Of a stretch of 42,858 nucleotides of DNA, positions 15,716 to 24,097 are shown in pieces. The notes below the pieces were generated by a model. It had not been told where the DNA came from. It saw only the letters and a list, made by a program, of their open reading frames with translations, and did not search any database. The translations under genes and the position numbers were made by a program. Source of the stretch: Rhodanobacteraceae bacterium (lineage in GTDB: Bacteria; Acidobacteriota; Terriglobia; Terriglobales; Acidobacteriaceae); contig CAJCHN010000047.1 in the NCBI GenBank assembly GCA_903970285.1, positions 1-42,858 of the forward strand. Direction: 5' to 3'. Numbering within the stretch: the first letter of the stretch is position 1; each line of letters starts with the position of its first letter.

Positions 15716-16720
15716 TTAGTCGGCGATCGGCGGAGCCGGGATCGCATCCATCGTCGGCGCGGCGCAGCAGTTGGAGATGAGCACGATGGTCTCCTGCGCC
15801 GTGATCCGGGTGTCCCAGTACCAGTCAGCCGAGATGATGTCGGCCTTGGCATCGAGATAGGGATCGGCGAATTCGATCACCCCGTAGCCGCCGACCGTGC
15901 CCGGAGCGTTGGTCCAGTCGAAGGTCTTGAGCGCCGAGACATCGCTCATGCTGGTCGCATCCGCCGCGTAGGCGACAACCATGTCCACGTTCCAGGTAAA
16001 GCTGGAGTTGTTGTTCTTATCCAGCTGGACGGCAGAGGCCAGCGCGCACTTGATGCCGAAGACGCTGGAGAGCTGTTCGAGCGAGATGTAGCCGCTTACG
16101 TTGGTGTACTTGAAGCGATCGATGATCGTCGGGTTGGACTGCAGCGCGACGAAGACTGGGTCGGAGATAATGCAAATGTTCGGGATCACGCCTGCCTGGC
16201 GCACGATCGCCTTGGCGCCCTCGACGACCTCGACCGGGTTCGAGACGTTCGCGCTCGACGAGAGATAGCTGTCGAACATGTTGGTGCCCGAGAGCGCGAT
16301 CACATTGGTGAGGTTTGCCGGGTTGGTGACCAGGCCGGCGATGTATGCCTCGCGCTGCAGATTGAGCTTATCGACGAGCCGCCGGGTCGCCGCCTGTTTC
16401 TCCGAGAAACCGAGCCCCAGCGAATACTGCTCCTGCTCATACGGGACCACGGCGCTGAGCGCGTGCGACTGGCAGAAGTAGGGCGCCACGCCATAGGTCA
16501 TGCGGTCGTTCTGCGGGCGTGTTCCGGCGGCGCGCAGCACCTGGCGGTCCAGCCGCTGATTTGAACGATCGAAGACCACATACTGGAACGACTGACGGTC
16601 GACCGGAACACGAGGAGCCAGCATGTCGCCCACGAGGGCGTTGTTGCGGAACTCCTTCATGTAAGTGGACAGCGCCACGTTGATAGTTCCAACCGGCAGA
16701 TTGGGTGCGAAACTGGCCAT
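15716..16720 (-). CDS. Major capsid protein
   Basis: 334 aa; ATG at 16720 with CAGGA upstream. It lies between the protease/scaffold, decoration protein and DUF1320. The N-terminus MASFAPNLPVGTINVALSTYMKEFRNNALVGDMLAPRVPVDRQSFQYVVF fits capsids of the Mu-like/HK97-fold group (N-arm, then the P...RVPV....Y.V pattern). The middle has the helix-strand alternation expected (YEQEQYSLGLGFSEKQAATRRLVDKLNLQREAYIA), and the end is YWDTRITAQETIVLISNCC. The name is by order plus overall resemblance; no catalytic or zinc motif. It is followed by a strong hairpin. Confidence 0.85.
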   Translation of the reverse strand: MASFAPNLPVGTINVALSTYMKEFRNNALVGDMLAPRVPVDRQSFQYVVFDRSNQRLDRQVLRAAGTRPQNDRMTYGVAPYFCQSHALSAVVPYEQEQYSLGLGFSEKQAATRRLVDKLNLQREAYIAGLVTNPANLTNVIALSGTNMFDSYLSSSANVSNPVEVVEGAKAIVRQAGVIPNICIISDPVFVALQSNPTIIDRFKYTNVSGYISLEQLSSVFGIKCALASAVQLDKNNNSSFTWNVDMVVAYAADATSMSDVSALKTFDWTNAPGTVGGYGVIEFADPYLDAKADIISADWYWDTRITAQETIVLISNCCAAPTMDAIPAPPIAD

Positions 16721-16778
16721 GCTATGTTCCTGCCTTCTTCCGCCTCAGCGGAGAGAGATCAAACGACAAAACCTCGAT

Positions 16779-17171
16779 TTAGCGGATGAACGGGTTGACG
16801 TAGACGACGATCTCGTCGTTCGCCAGGGCGCCCGAACTGACCGCGCGGCAGATCACCTGGTCGCCGGCCGCCGCGCTCGGCACCACGCGTCCCTGATTGT
16901 CGGAGACGAGGTACTGGCCAGCGTTCACGGGCGCGCCGACGACCGCATAGGCTTCGCCCTCGAAGACGATCGAGATGGGATCGCCGGCATTGACGGTAGA
17001 CTCTTCGACAATGCCGATCCCCTGCGCGCCCGCCGCGGCAGCGATCAGGACATGCTGATCGTCCGCACCCTGCACAGCGACAAGACCGCGCTGCATGGCT
17101 GCCGCTCCCGCCTGGTAGGTGCGCCGGTTGCCCGAGCGCGAAATGACGCCTGTGGTTGCTACTGCACTCAT
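16779..17171 (-). CDS. Capsid decoration protein, DUF2190-like
   Basis: 130 aa from ATG at 17171 (GGAAGG upstream). It is a Gly/Ala/Val-rich beta protein (GLVAVQGADDQHVLIAAAAGAQGIGIVEESTVNAGDPISIVFEGEAYAVV...AGQYLVSDNQGRVVP) with the DUF2190/decoration-protein pattern in which G.....V......G..V.V...G...V recurs. Such proteins sit on the outer head surface and stabilise it. It directly precedes the major capsid gene and follows the protease/scaffold gene, the normal order. The family call is by pattern. Confidence 0.75.
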   Translation of the reverse strand: MSAVATTGVISRSGNRRTYQAGAAAMQRGLVAVQGADDQHVLIAAAAGAQGIGIVEESTVNAGDPISIVFEGEAYAVVGAPVNAGQYLVSDNQGRVVPSAAAGDQVICRAVSSGALANDEIVVYVNPFIR

Positions 17172-17220
17172 CGCTGACTCACCTTCCGGCCATCCAGGCC
17201 AACTGCGAAAGTTTGGAGAT

Positions 17221-17248
17221 GGGCGCCCGGCTTATTCGCCAGACGCCC
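17221..17248. terminator. GC-rich hairpin between scaffold and decoration genes
   Basis: GGGCG...GGC and GCC...CGCCC pair around a central AATAAG, forming a long imperfect stem. It has no T-run, so it is probably an attenuator or RNA-stability element that separates low-dose protease/scaffold from high-dose decoration and capsid messages. Confidence 0.4.
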
Positions 17249-17270
17249 TTTGCTGCTGCTGGATAAATGT

Positions 17271-17945
17271 CTAGACCTGCCCCTCGGACGCGCCGCCCGG
17301 CTGCGTCAGCTCGGGATGCTCGGCGGCGACCTGGCTCATGGCGGTGCCCCAGTCGATCGACTTGTCGCGCACCCGCTCGCGGACCTTTTCCGCGAAGGCG
17401 ATGGAGTTGGGGTCGACCCTGGCCCGCGGACTATCGTTGATTGGAAAGCTCTTCGCGGAGGCCGGGCGCGCTGTCGACTGGCCGGTGTAGACCGGAGCGC
17501 TGGGAACGATCTTTTGCAGGCCTTCCATGAAGGTTGTCAGGGTTTCGAGCATGGTCTGCGTCTTCCTGGCGTCACCCTCGCCGAACTCGATGGTCTGGGT
17601 CTGTTTCGCCAGCTCCGCGAACAGATGCGGGATGCCCATGCGGTCGAACGCCGGCACCCATACTCCCGCCGACTTGAGACGGAGCACGGCGGCATCGGCG
17701 CGGCTCTTCGCATCGATCTTCTGCTGCGCGGTCTGCGTGTCGGAGAACGTCTGCTTCTGCGCGTCCAGCTGCGCCTGCAGCGGCGCGGCGGCGGCCGTGG
17801 CGGCCTCAGCGGCCATGCGCCGGACATCGGCTTCGCTGAATGTGGCTCCCGCTGCCGGAGCGGCGCTGCCGAAGCGAGCGTTCCACCAGGCGTTGAGCGT
17901 ATCGATAATGGTCCGGTGCTGCTGCTGTTCGGGCGTGTCTGGCAT
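17271..17945 (-). CDS. Scaffold protein from internal start (Mu gpZ-like)
   Basis: An in-frame ATG at 17945 (MPDTPEQQQHRTIIDTL) is preceded by AGAGGAGACAGCA, the strongest ribosome site in this gene, exactly at the join between protease and scaffold domains. The product would be 224 aa, made of a helical acidic/Ala-rich segment (PLQAQLDAQKQTFSDTQTAQQKIDAKSRADAAVLRL) and a basic C-terminus that could bind capsid. In Mu the Z scaffold is made from an internal start of gene I. The DNA shows the signal, but use of this start has not been shown. Confidence 0.65.
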   Translation of the reverse strand: MPDTPEQQQHRTIIDTLNAWWNARFGSAAPAAGATFSEADVRRMAAEAATAAAAPLQAQLDAQKQTFSDTQTAQQKIDAKSRADAAVLRLKSAGVWVPAFDRMGIPHLFAELAKQTQTIEFGEGDARKTQTMLETLTTFMEGLQKIVPSAPVYTGQSTARPASAKSFPINDSPRARVDPNSIAFAEKVRERVRDKSIDWGTAMSQVAAEHPELTQPGGASEGQV

Positions 17946-18443
17946 TGCTGTCTCCTCTGCAAAGTCGATTACGATCGACTGCTTGTCCTTCTGGTCGAAC
18001 TTGATATCCGCCAACCCCTTGCACTCGGGGGGCTGCGCCCCGAGGAATGCGACGTGCCGAAGCGAAAGGCCGGCGTCGTCGTGGTAGAGCGAAACCGAGC
18101 GCTTGCTGAATCTCCGCGACTTCACCATCTCCTCGAAGGTGGGGTCCACATCAGGCTTCAGCTTGCCCTGCAGCACTTTTCCAACCCTCCGGAGCTGCTC
18201 GAACCAGCCATAGGCCGGCGCGTCGTGTTCCGGATGACCGATGCAAGCCGGCGCCTCATGGAAGGACGGGTTGTAGCGATCGACGATCTGCTGCAGATCC
18301 TGCTCGGTGTAACTCCCTTTTTCGCCGTAATCCCCCGCGCGAAAGAGGTCGATCCACTGGTTGGCGAGCTGGCTCATTAGTGGCAAGAGTAAGTTGATGG
18401 TTGCTTCGGGCGGCGTAAAAGTCCCGAAGGTGGAATTATTCAT
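17271..18443 (-). CDS. Head maturation protease with scaffold domain (Mu gpI-like)
   Basis: 390 aa. The open frame runs further upstream, but ATG at 18443 overlaps the gpF-like gene end by 8 bp. Residues ~40-150 match the Mu I-type protease: QWIDLFRAGDYGEKGSYTEQDLQQIVDRYNP, then IGHPEHDAPAYGWFEQLR, RRFSKRSVSLYHD and LRHVAFLGAQPP. The GHP...APAYGW and S-x-S segments are family landmarks with the likely catalytic His and Ser. The C-terminal ~225 residues form a helical, Gln/Ala-rich scaffold. A second start inside the gene (17945) would give the scaffold alone, the Mu I/Z arrangement. Confidence 0.88.
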   Translation of the reverse strand: MNNSTFGTFTPPEATINLLLPLMSQLANQWIDLFRAGDYGEKGSYTEQDLQQIVDRYNPSFHEAPACIGHPEHDAPAYGWFEQLRRVGKVLQGKLKPDVDPTFEEMVKSRRFSKRSVSLYHDDAGLSLRHVAFLGAQPPECKGLADIKFDQKDKQSIVIDFAEETAMPDTPEQQQHRTIIDTLNAWWNARFGSAAPAAGATFSEADVRRMAAEAATAAAAPLQAQLDAQKQTFSDTQTAQQKIDAKSRADAAVLRLKSAGVWVPAFDRMGIPHLFAELAKQTQTIEFGEGDARKTQTMLETLTTFMEGLQKIVPSAPVYTGQSTARPASAKSFPINDSPRARVDPNSIAFAEKVRERVRDKSIDWGTAMSQVAAEHPELTQPGGASEGQV

Positions 18444-19320
18444 GCGCGACTTTGAAGACCTTATGGAATCCGGGCTGCGGGACCTTGAGAATGGCCAGTG
18501 CCGGCAGCCGTTCGTAGCCGCCCTGCGGAGCATCCTTGTCGATCGCCAGCGCCTCGTGTTCGAGGATCGGAATCACGATGCAGCGGCAGTTGAATCCGTT
18601 GGGTGGATAGATCTTGTTCCATACCGGGTCCGCTTCCCGCGCAACGAAGCCATCGAGCACCGCGTGTTCCGGACGCACGCGATCGTCGCCGACCGTCAGG
18701 TACTGCCAGAACGACAGCAGGCCAGTGACAGCGGGATGCTTCATCTGCTCGTAGCGGCCCAGCGCATAGGCTTTGTGCATGTTGGTCTGAAAGACGGTGT
18801 CGAGGGTGAACGCATTCAGTTCTTCGACGCCGGCCTCCGAGGTGAGCCGTGCGGCGGCTTTCTCGAAGTCGCGCTGCGTCCCGCCATTCTGGAGCACATC
18901 CGCAAGCTCGTCGCGGATCTTCTGGATCAGCCGAACGTCCGAGACGCCGGAGATCGTAAACGCGTCCCGCTGATACTGCTGTGTCAGCCCGTCGAACGTC
19001 GCCCGGGTTACCGGCGTCAGGTTGCGCAGATACTCAGCCTGATCCGTGGCCGGGAGCGTGACGCTGAATCCGGCACGCGCGGTGACCTGAGCATTGCTGA
19101 GATCCTGATCCTCGTCGTCATCCTGATTCTCGACGCCTTCGGCGAACTGGCGCACCGGCAGCCGGGAGATGGTGGCGATCGGCACGGCGACGCCGGTCTT
19201 GCGCGCTACCTCACGCACGATCTGGGTGCGGCCGAGGATGTTGGCCGAGGCCAGATGCTTCGCGAAGAGATCCGCAAGCTCATGCTTGATGTTGGCCGAG
19301 CGCAGCAGGCGGCGATTCAT
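18436..19320 (-). CDS. Head morphogenesis protein (Mu gpF/SPP1 gp7-like)
   Basis: 294 aa from ATG at 19320, overlapping the 62-aa gene's stop. The C-terminal 100 residues show the Mu F/SPP1 gp7 signature: NAFTLDTVFQTNMHKAYALGRYEQM, FWQYLTVGDDRVRPEHAVLDG, then YPPNGFNCRCIVIP with the typical W..L.V.D.RVR..H..L.G and P...FNCRC. This family is a minor head protein bound to the portal. Residues 60-80 are acidic (ENQDDDEDQD). The gene lies next to the portal, as in Mu (gp29-gp30). Confidence 0.93.
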   Translation of the reverse strand: MNRRLLRSANIKHELADLFAKHLASANILGRTQIVREVARKTGVAVPIATISRLPVRQFAEGVENQDDDEDQDLSNAQVTARAGFSVTLPATDQAEYLRNLTPVTRATFDGLTQQYQRDAFTISGVSDVRLIQKIRDELADVLQNGGTQRDFEKAAARLTSEAGVEELNAFTLDTVFQTNMHKAYALGRYEQMKHPAVTGLLSFWQYLTVGDDRVRPEHAVLDGFVAREADPVWNKIYPPNGFNCRCIVIPILEHEALAIDKDAPQGGYERLPALAILKVPQPGFHKVFKVAHE

Positions 19321-19505
19321 ACCAGGCCGGACTCCTCCGCCGCCTGATCGAATTGCGCGGGCGTCGGCTCACCATCGGTGCCGCCGGGCTGCATGGACTC
19401 AGCGAGCGCGAGACGTTCGGCCATGTGCGCGCAGACGTGGCAGGGCTGCTCCGCGCAGATCGGGCAGGCATAGGTGAGGGCGAGATCGGCATCCTTGAGC
19501 GTCAT
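19317..19505 (-). CDS. Small four-cysteine protein between portal and gpF-like genes
   Basis: 62 aa from ATG at 19505, overlapping the portal stop by 4 bp and the next start by 4 bp, so it is translationally coupled on both sides. The sequence CPICAEQPCHVCAHM gives a CxxC...CxxC zinc-binding pattern, and the rest is acidic. No family recognised. Placement inside the packaging/head block suggests a small structural or regulatory protein made with the portal. Confidence 0.6.
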   Translation of the reverse strand: MTLKDADLALTYACPICAEQPCHVCAHMAERLALAESMQPGGTDGEPTPAQFDQAAEESGLV

Positions 19506-20959
19506 TTGGCACCGCCCATAGCGTCGACGATTTCGACGGTTCGTTTCGCCAGCAGCTTGCTCGCCTCGTCCTGCATGCCGTCGAGCAGCTTATCGAGCTG
19601 GACCAGCTGCGCTTCCGCCACTGCCTGGTTGCGCTGGCGGGAGGAGCGCCGCGCCTGCAGCTCGGCGAAGGTCACGTCGCCGGCATCCGGCACCGCGGTG
19701 ACAGGCTGCTGGGCGCGCTCGACCAGCACATCCTTGGGTCCGGGCGCGGGCACCGAATACTTGCGATAGAGATAGCCCTGGCTCATCGGCAGGCCCATCG
19801 CCTGAAGAGTCTGGTCGCGGTTGAGGGCCTTATCCAGATCCTCCGCCTGGCCGATCTCGTATCCCCACTTGGGCATCGGCGCGGCGGGCCCGAAGTTCCA
19901 GAGCACGAGCGGACGCACAAGCTGATCGTTGATGACCCCTGCCGACGCCATGCACAGACTGATGGCTTTCTTTTCGAGCGTGTCGGAGTGGACCTCGCCC
20001 AGCGCCTGCGTGCCTTTTCCCTTCTCGGCGCCGAAGCTGGTGAGCGTCTCGCCCAGGATGCGACGGGTGATGTTGAGCTGCATGGCTTCGTAGAAGTGCT
20101 CGTACACCGCGGGATCCTGGACTCGCGCGGCGGTCAGCAGCTCCTTGTCGTAATCGAAGTTCCGGGGCACGCCCGTGGCGACTCCGTCGCGGATCGCCTG
20201 AGCGATGGTTGCGGCCAGCTGCTTCTCAGCTTCATTGGCCCCATCGTTGTAGCGGACCACAACGTTGCCCGGACCTTTCTCGGCATACAGCATCCACAGC
20301 CGGATCATGTTGCGTTTGAACCATGACGGCCAGAATACCGAGCGCAGCAGCGGGCGGCCCATGCGGTTGCGCGAGCGTGGCCGGTGACTGTAGATGAGGA
20401 ACTTCGATTCCGGCACCGGCGTGCCGTCGGACGCATAAGGCTGATCGAGGAACTGCAGTGGCCCGATCTGCGGCTTGAACCGGTTGGCAAAGAGGAACAA
20501 CTCCTGCGGACAATCCTTCACATCCAGCAGCGACGCCTGGCCCATGGACGTGTCGAATATCAGCTCGCCCACCGAGAATCCGTAGCCGATCGCATCCAGC
20601 ATGTTATCCAGCACCAGGTCGAAGTCCTTCAAGCCTTCGAGCTGCGCGCGGATGAAGTTCGCCACCTCGATGGCCTGGCTGGATTCATCGAAGGGCTGCA
20701 CAGAATGCGGGCGGCCCTTGACGTTCATCTTCAGCGTGTCCAGCGCGTTGGCGACGTCCTCATCCTTTTCTTCCATCTCGCGAAACATGGGGATGGCGCT
20801 GCCATCGTTGCGCAGCATGGATGACCAGATCATCGTCGGGTTGCGCATGCCGCCGAAGGCGAGCGTGTTGCGATAGAGGGTGATCTCAGTGTTGTAGAGA
20901 GCCTGCTCGGTGACGATCTCACCTTTGGGCGGAAGGGGCGGAACATTCGGGTCTGGCAT
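19502..20959 (-). CDS. Portal protein (DUF935/Mu gp29-like)
   Basis: 485 aa from ATG at 20959, overlapping the terminase stop by 1 bp. DUF935 landmarks are clear: MFREMEEKDEDVANALDTLKMNVKGRP at 60-85, YGFSVGELIFD near 135, PESKFLIYSHRPRSRNRMGRPLLRSVFWPSWFKRNMIRLWMLYAEK at 180-230, and the helical RRILGETLTSFGAEKGKGTQALGEVHSDTLEKKA (about 300-335). The portal forms the dodecameric ring at the head vertex through which DNA is packaged. It lies between large terminase and gpF-like genes, the Mu gp28-29-30 order. Confidence 0.93.
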   Translation of the reverse strand: MPDPNVPPLPPKGEIVTEQALYNTEITLYRNTLAFGGMRNPTMIWSSMLRNDGSAIPMFREMEEKDEDVANALDTLKMNVKGRPHSVQPFDESSQAIEVANFIRAQLEGLKDFDLVLDNMLDAIGYGFSVGELIFDTSMGQASLLDVKDCPQELFLFANRFKPQIGPLQFLDQPYASDGTPVPESKFLIYSHRPRSRNRMGRPLLRSVFWPSWFKRNMIRLWMLYAEKGPGNVVVRYNDGANEAEKQLAATIAQAIRDGVATGVPRNFDYDKELLTAARVQDPAVYEHFYEAMQLNITRRILGETLTSFGAEKGKGTQALGEVHSDTLEKKAISLCMASAGVINDQLVRPLVLWNFGPAAPMPKWGYEIGQAEDLDKALNRDQTLQAMGLPMSQGYLYRKYSVPAPGPKDVLVERAQQPVTAVPDAGDVTFAELQARRSSRQRNQAVAEAQLVQLDKLLDGMQDEASKLLAKRTVEIVDAMGGAK

Positions 20960-22383
20960 CAGTTATAGCCTCCGGTCTCGGAATAGCTGCTGGGCACCGG
21001 GCTGGGCATCACACCGAGCGACAGGTTGCCGGTATCGGCGGCGAAGTCGCAGAGGGCAGCGCTCCAGAAGCGATCGGCGTGAGCGAAAAGCTTCTTCCGC
21101 TTCGCTCCGGACACTGCGCTTTCCACCTCGATGCGCGGGGCGTCGAAGGTCACACCCGTTGCCGTCGCCTCACGCTTGATGGATTGGAACTCGTCGCGCA
21201 CCTGCTGGTCCGAAGGGATGCGCCAGCGCAGCTTCTCCATGTTGCGTTTGAGGCGGATCGCAAGGTCCACCTTCATACGGACGCCCTCTTCGTTTGTTCC
21301 TCCGAAAGAGACGCCGAGCACACGTCCCGGATTCGACTGGTCAAGGTAGTCGAACAAGCCGCTGCCCATGCCGGTCTTATCGATCGCGCTCCGTCGCGTC
21401 ATATTCACCCACGGATCGAGCAGCTCATGTTGCTTGGGAAAGCTGGTGTTGTGCAGCGGCATAATCATGCGCGTCCACATCACATCGGCAACCCGCTCCG
21501 CAAGCCAGAGCACGGTAGCATCGCGGTCTCGCGCCACATCGATTCCGGCGAATAGCGGGCTGCGTGCCGTGTATCCGGCTGGCCAGTTCACCGTAGCTCC
21601 CGCATCGATGCACGTCTGCAGTAGCTCGGGCGGGATCCAGGCGCCGGTCGCCTTCAGGAACATGCAACGGAACTCCTGGTTGAAGGTGTCCTCGTCCTTG
21701 ATTCCCTGGCGCATCTCTTCGATGTTAATGGGGCAGCCTTGAGCGACCGCCTTGAACACGTCGACCCAGTGTCCGCTCCACGGCCCTTTGATGACCGGAT
21801 TCGGAGTCGGCTCAATGCCATACGTTAGGCCGAGATCGTCAGCAAGCTCGAAGAACTTTCCCTGCTCGCCATTTGGCGTGGAAAGAGCATCCAGTCGGTT
21901 GCCCAGCGCCACCTGGCGGAACGCGGCCGCCCAGATCGCATAGGAGTCCTGCTGATGGGCGTACTCATCCAGGACGACGTCGCCAGGATAACCGCGCGCC
22001 GTCCGAGGATTGGACGCGAGCGCCATGATTCGGGAGCCATTCGCGAAACGGATGCGCTGGACCGTGAATTCACTCCTGCCGATGTCGTCAACCCACCAGT
22101 CGCTGTCGCAGGCAGCCACCGCACCGATAGCCTGGATATTCTTCTGGCACTCAGCAACGAACTCGATGGACTGATTTTGAGAGGCTGAGAGGACCGTCGT
22201 TGTCGTGCCGGAACGCGCCAGGCGACGCATGATGTGATCTACGCCGGTGCCATACGAGAAGCCGATGCGGGCGGATTTGACAGCAAGTTTGAAGCGCGTC
22301 TGGTCGTCGATCCACGCCTGCTGATAGGGGCGCAGTTGCATGACGGCCGGCAGAGATAAGTCCTGGCCGATAACTTCAACCAT
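20959..22383 (-). CDS. Terminase large subunit (Mu gp28-like)
   Basis: 474 aa from ATG at 22383, overlapping the small terminase stop by 8 bp. The ATPase domain has a Walker A variant AVKSARIGFS at residues 34-43 and Walker B DVVLDE with D139/E140. RTARGYPGDVVLDEYAHQQ is the gp28-like pattern. The nuclease domain has FAGIDVARDRDATVLW with D282 and a second acidic pair in AIDKTGMGSGLFDYL near 337. It packages replicated, transposed DNA with flanking host sequence by headful. No frameshift or missing residue is seen. Confidence 0.93.
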   Translation of the reverse strand: MVEVIGQDLSLPAVMQLRPYQQAWIDDQTRFKLAVKSARIGFSYGTGVDHIMRRLARSGTTTTVLSASQNQSIEFVAECQKNIQAIGAVAACDSDWWVDDIGRSEFTVQRIRFANGSRIMALASNPRTARGYPGDVVLDEYAHQQDSYAIWAAAFRQVALGNRLDALSTPNGEQGKFFELADDLGLTYGIEPTPNPVIKGPWSGHWVDVFKAVAQGCPINIEEMRQGIKDEDTFNQEFRCMFLKATGAWIPPELLQTCIDAGATVNWPAGYTARSPLFAGIDVARDRDATVLWLAERVADVMWTRMIMPLHNTSFPKQHELLDPWVNMTRRSAIDKTGMGSGLFDYLDQSNPGRVLGVSFGGTNEEGVRMKVDLAIRLKRNMEKLRWRIPSDQQVRDEFQSIKREATATGVTFDAPRIEVESAVSGAKRKKLFAHADRFWSAALCDFAADTGNLSLGVMPSPVPSSYSETGGYN

Positions 22384-23122
22384 TTGCGCTCACCGGTGCG
22401 GGGCCCATGCCGAAGACTCTCTGGCGAATCTTGTTGATGTCCTCTGGCGTGAGCGCCTCGCCGCGCGAGACCTTCTTTTCCGCCTCGTCCATCTCTTTCT
22501 GGAAGCGTTTGCGCTTCAGTTCCGCGTCCTTCTCCAGCTGGGCGACTCTGCGGCTTTCCACTTCGACGCGCTGCTTGGCGAGATCCACGCGCTGGATCCG
22601 CGACATGGCCATGGTCAGAACGTTGAGCCCCGCGATAAAGGAGTCGCGATCGTGAACGGACGCCGAGCGCGCCAGCTGAAACACCTGGTCGCGCATCGCA
22701 TTGAGCACCGCCTCGTTCCCGCCCTCGATCGTGGCGGAGGAAAATGCCTGGGCAAATTCGCGCGCCGCGGCCGACTCCGCCAGCACCTGCGCGCGGGTCT
22801 GCTCGATCCGCACATCGAACCAGCGCTGCAGATTCGAGCGGCTCAGACGCAGCTGCGGGAACAGCTCCAGCACGGGCAGCTCCAGCTTGTCCCACTCGAC
22901 GAAGCCGCCGTCATCCTTCGCCCAGTCCTCGCTGTAAGACCGCGCGCTCTGCTCCGCAATCTCGATCCACGTCTTCCCGCGATCGCGCAGGTACTCGATG
23001 GCGCGATGCACCGCCGGGGGCAGCTTGTCGATGTGGAACGGCTGCCGCGTGGCGCGCGCCTCGCCGGTGCCCGGCCGCTTGCCCGCACGCTTCCGCTCCG
23101 ATCTGTCGCCGCGTGCGCTCAT
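22376..23122 (-). CDS. Terminase small subunit/DUF3486 protein (Mu gp27-like)
   Basis: 248 aa from ATG at 23122, overlapping the gp26-like stop. The pattern is the DUF3486 type: a basic N-terminus, then FHIDKLPPAVHRAIEYLRDRGKTWIEIAEQ (KLP..V...I..L...G.T...I), with a helix-turn-helix-like section to ~100. Long charged coiled-coil helices (DLAKQRVEVESRRVAQLEKDAELKRKRFQKEMDEAEKK) fill residues 175-215. It pairs with the large subunit directly downstream; small terminases bind DNA at the start of packaging. Confidence 0.88.
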   Translation of the reverse strand: MSARGDRSERKRAGKRPGTGEARATRQPFHIDKLPPAVHRAIEYLRDRGKTWIEIAEQSARSYSEDWAKDDGGFVEWDKLELPVLELFPQLRLSRSNLQRWFDVRIEQTRAQVLAESAAAREFAQAFSSATIEGGNEAVLNAMRDQVFQLARSASVHDRDSFIAGLNVLTMAMSRIQRVDLAKQRVEVESRRVAQLEKDAELKRKRFQKEMDEAEKKVSRGEALTPEDINKIRQRVFGMGPAPVSANG

Positions 23123-23442
23123 CAGTCGAAGAGCACCTCATCGTTACTCTTGCGGCGCACCGTGACCGCGAGCCCCTGCGGCGTCAGCTCGATCTCGCTC
23201 AGCTTCGTCCGTTCGTGCTCTTCGTCGAAGCTCTGGACGTACTTGATATAGCCGATGACACAGAGATCCTGCAGCATGGTGATGATCTCCTTGCGGCCCA
23301 TCTGCATGCCCACGTCCTGCATCATGCCGTAGATATCGAAGTCGTCCATGCGGCTGAGCTGCTTCTCGTGCCCTTGCCGGATGAACTTCAGCATGGTTCC
23401 CCGGCGCCGCATCATCTGCCGAACCGCTGCGTCCGCGATCAT
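23122..23442 (-). CDS. Mu gp26-like winged-helix protein (VpaChn25_0724-like)
   Basis: 106 aa from ATG at 23442, overlapping neighbours at both ends. The layout is a compact winged helix: an RRRGTMLKFIRQGHEKQLSRMDDFDIYGMMQDVGMQMGRKEIITMLQDLCVIGYIKY core (10-65), then a wing with EIELTPQGLAVTVRRKS. This small family is found just upstream of the terminase genes of Mu-like phages. It may bind DNA or assist packaging; its exact function is not settled in the family. Confidence 0.75.
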   Translation of the reverse strand: MIADAAVRQMMRRRGTMLKFIRQGHEKQLSRMDDFDIYGMMQDVGMQMGRKEIITMLQDLCVIGYIKYVQSFDEEHERTKLSEIELTPQGLAVTVRRKSNDEVLFD

Positions 23443-23993
23443 GTGTGGTTCTCCCGTCTGGCCCGCTGTGCATCTTCATTGAGCCGCGTATTCAGTGTGA
23501 GGATGTGGCCGGTCAGCGCGACCAGGGCATCGCTGTTCTGCTTGAGCATCGCGTCCTGCGAGTCGAAGCGGGCATAGACGTTGGGAAACTCCTGCGCCGC
23601 GTAAACCGTCAAACGCCGAACCTCCTCGGCTGAGCGGCCGCCCTGCTCGGCCAGGATCGTCAGCGCGTCCGCGGTGCGCGTCTGCGCGTCGGCTCCCTTC
23701 TCCGCGGTGCGCACCCAGGCGTTCATGCCATCGCGCGCCACCCCGATCCCCTCCATCGCGACCTTCCAGACAAAGAAGACGACGAAGAAGACAATGATGG
23801 CCCATGGTCCCCAGCTCTTGAGCAGGCCGATCCCCTCGCGAGGGTCTTTCGAAAGCATCTGCAGCGCGCCGACCCCCAGCGCCATGCTGCCTCCGGCCCC
23901 CATGCCGAGGACCAGGAGACCCTTCAGCCAGCTGCTGTTCACCCGCAGGCGCAACGACCCTTCCGGCCGCTTGGTTTCAGCGACACTGATCAT
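23439..23993 (-). CDS. Membrane protein with two transmembrane segments (holin or spanin-partner candidate)
   Basis: 184 aa. The frame is open to 24062, but GGAGGGG precedes the ATG at 23993, giving MISVAETKRPEG. Two hydrophobic helices follow: LKGLLVLGMGAGGSMALGVGAL (about 23-45) and WGPWAIIVFFVVFFVWKV (about 60-77). A charged helical tail of ~100 residues, rich in Q, A and R, comes next. Position between the endolysin/lipoprotein genes and the terminase genes, and the two-TM topology, make it a holin candidate. The long soluble tail is unusual for a holin, so it could instead be a tail-anchored coiled-coil protein. Confidence 0.6.
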   Translation of the reverse strand: MISVAETKRPEGSLRLRVNSSWLKGLLVLGMGAGGSMALGVGALQMLSKDPREGIGLLKSWGPWAIIVFFVVFFVWKVAMEGIGVARDGMNAWVRTAEKGADAQTRTADALTILAEQGGRSAEEVRRLTVYAAQEFPNVYARFDSQDAMLKQNSDALVALTGHILTLNTRLNEDAQRARRENHT

Positions 23994-24097
23994 CCGCGAA
24001 GCCCCTCCGCCGGCCAAACCCCGAAAACCTTCCTCATCCCGCTCTCCACAATGCCCCCGCAATCGCTCATAAAATTCTTGCCAGGGGTGGACATGAA

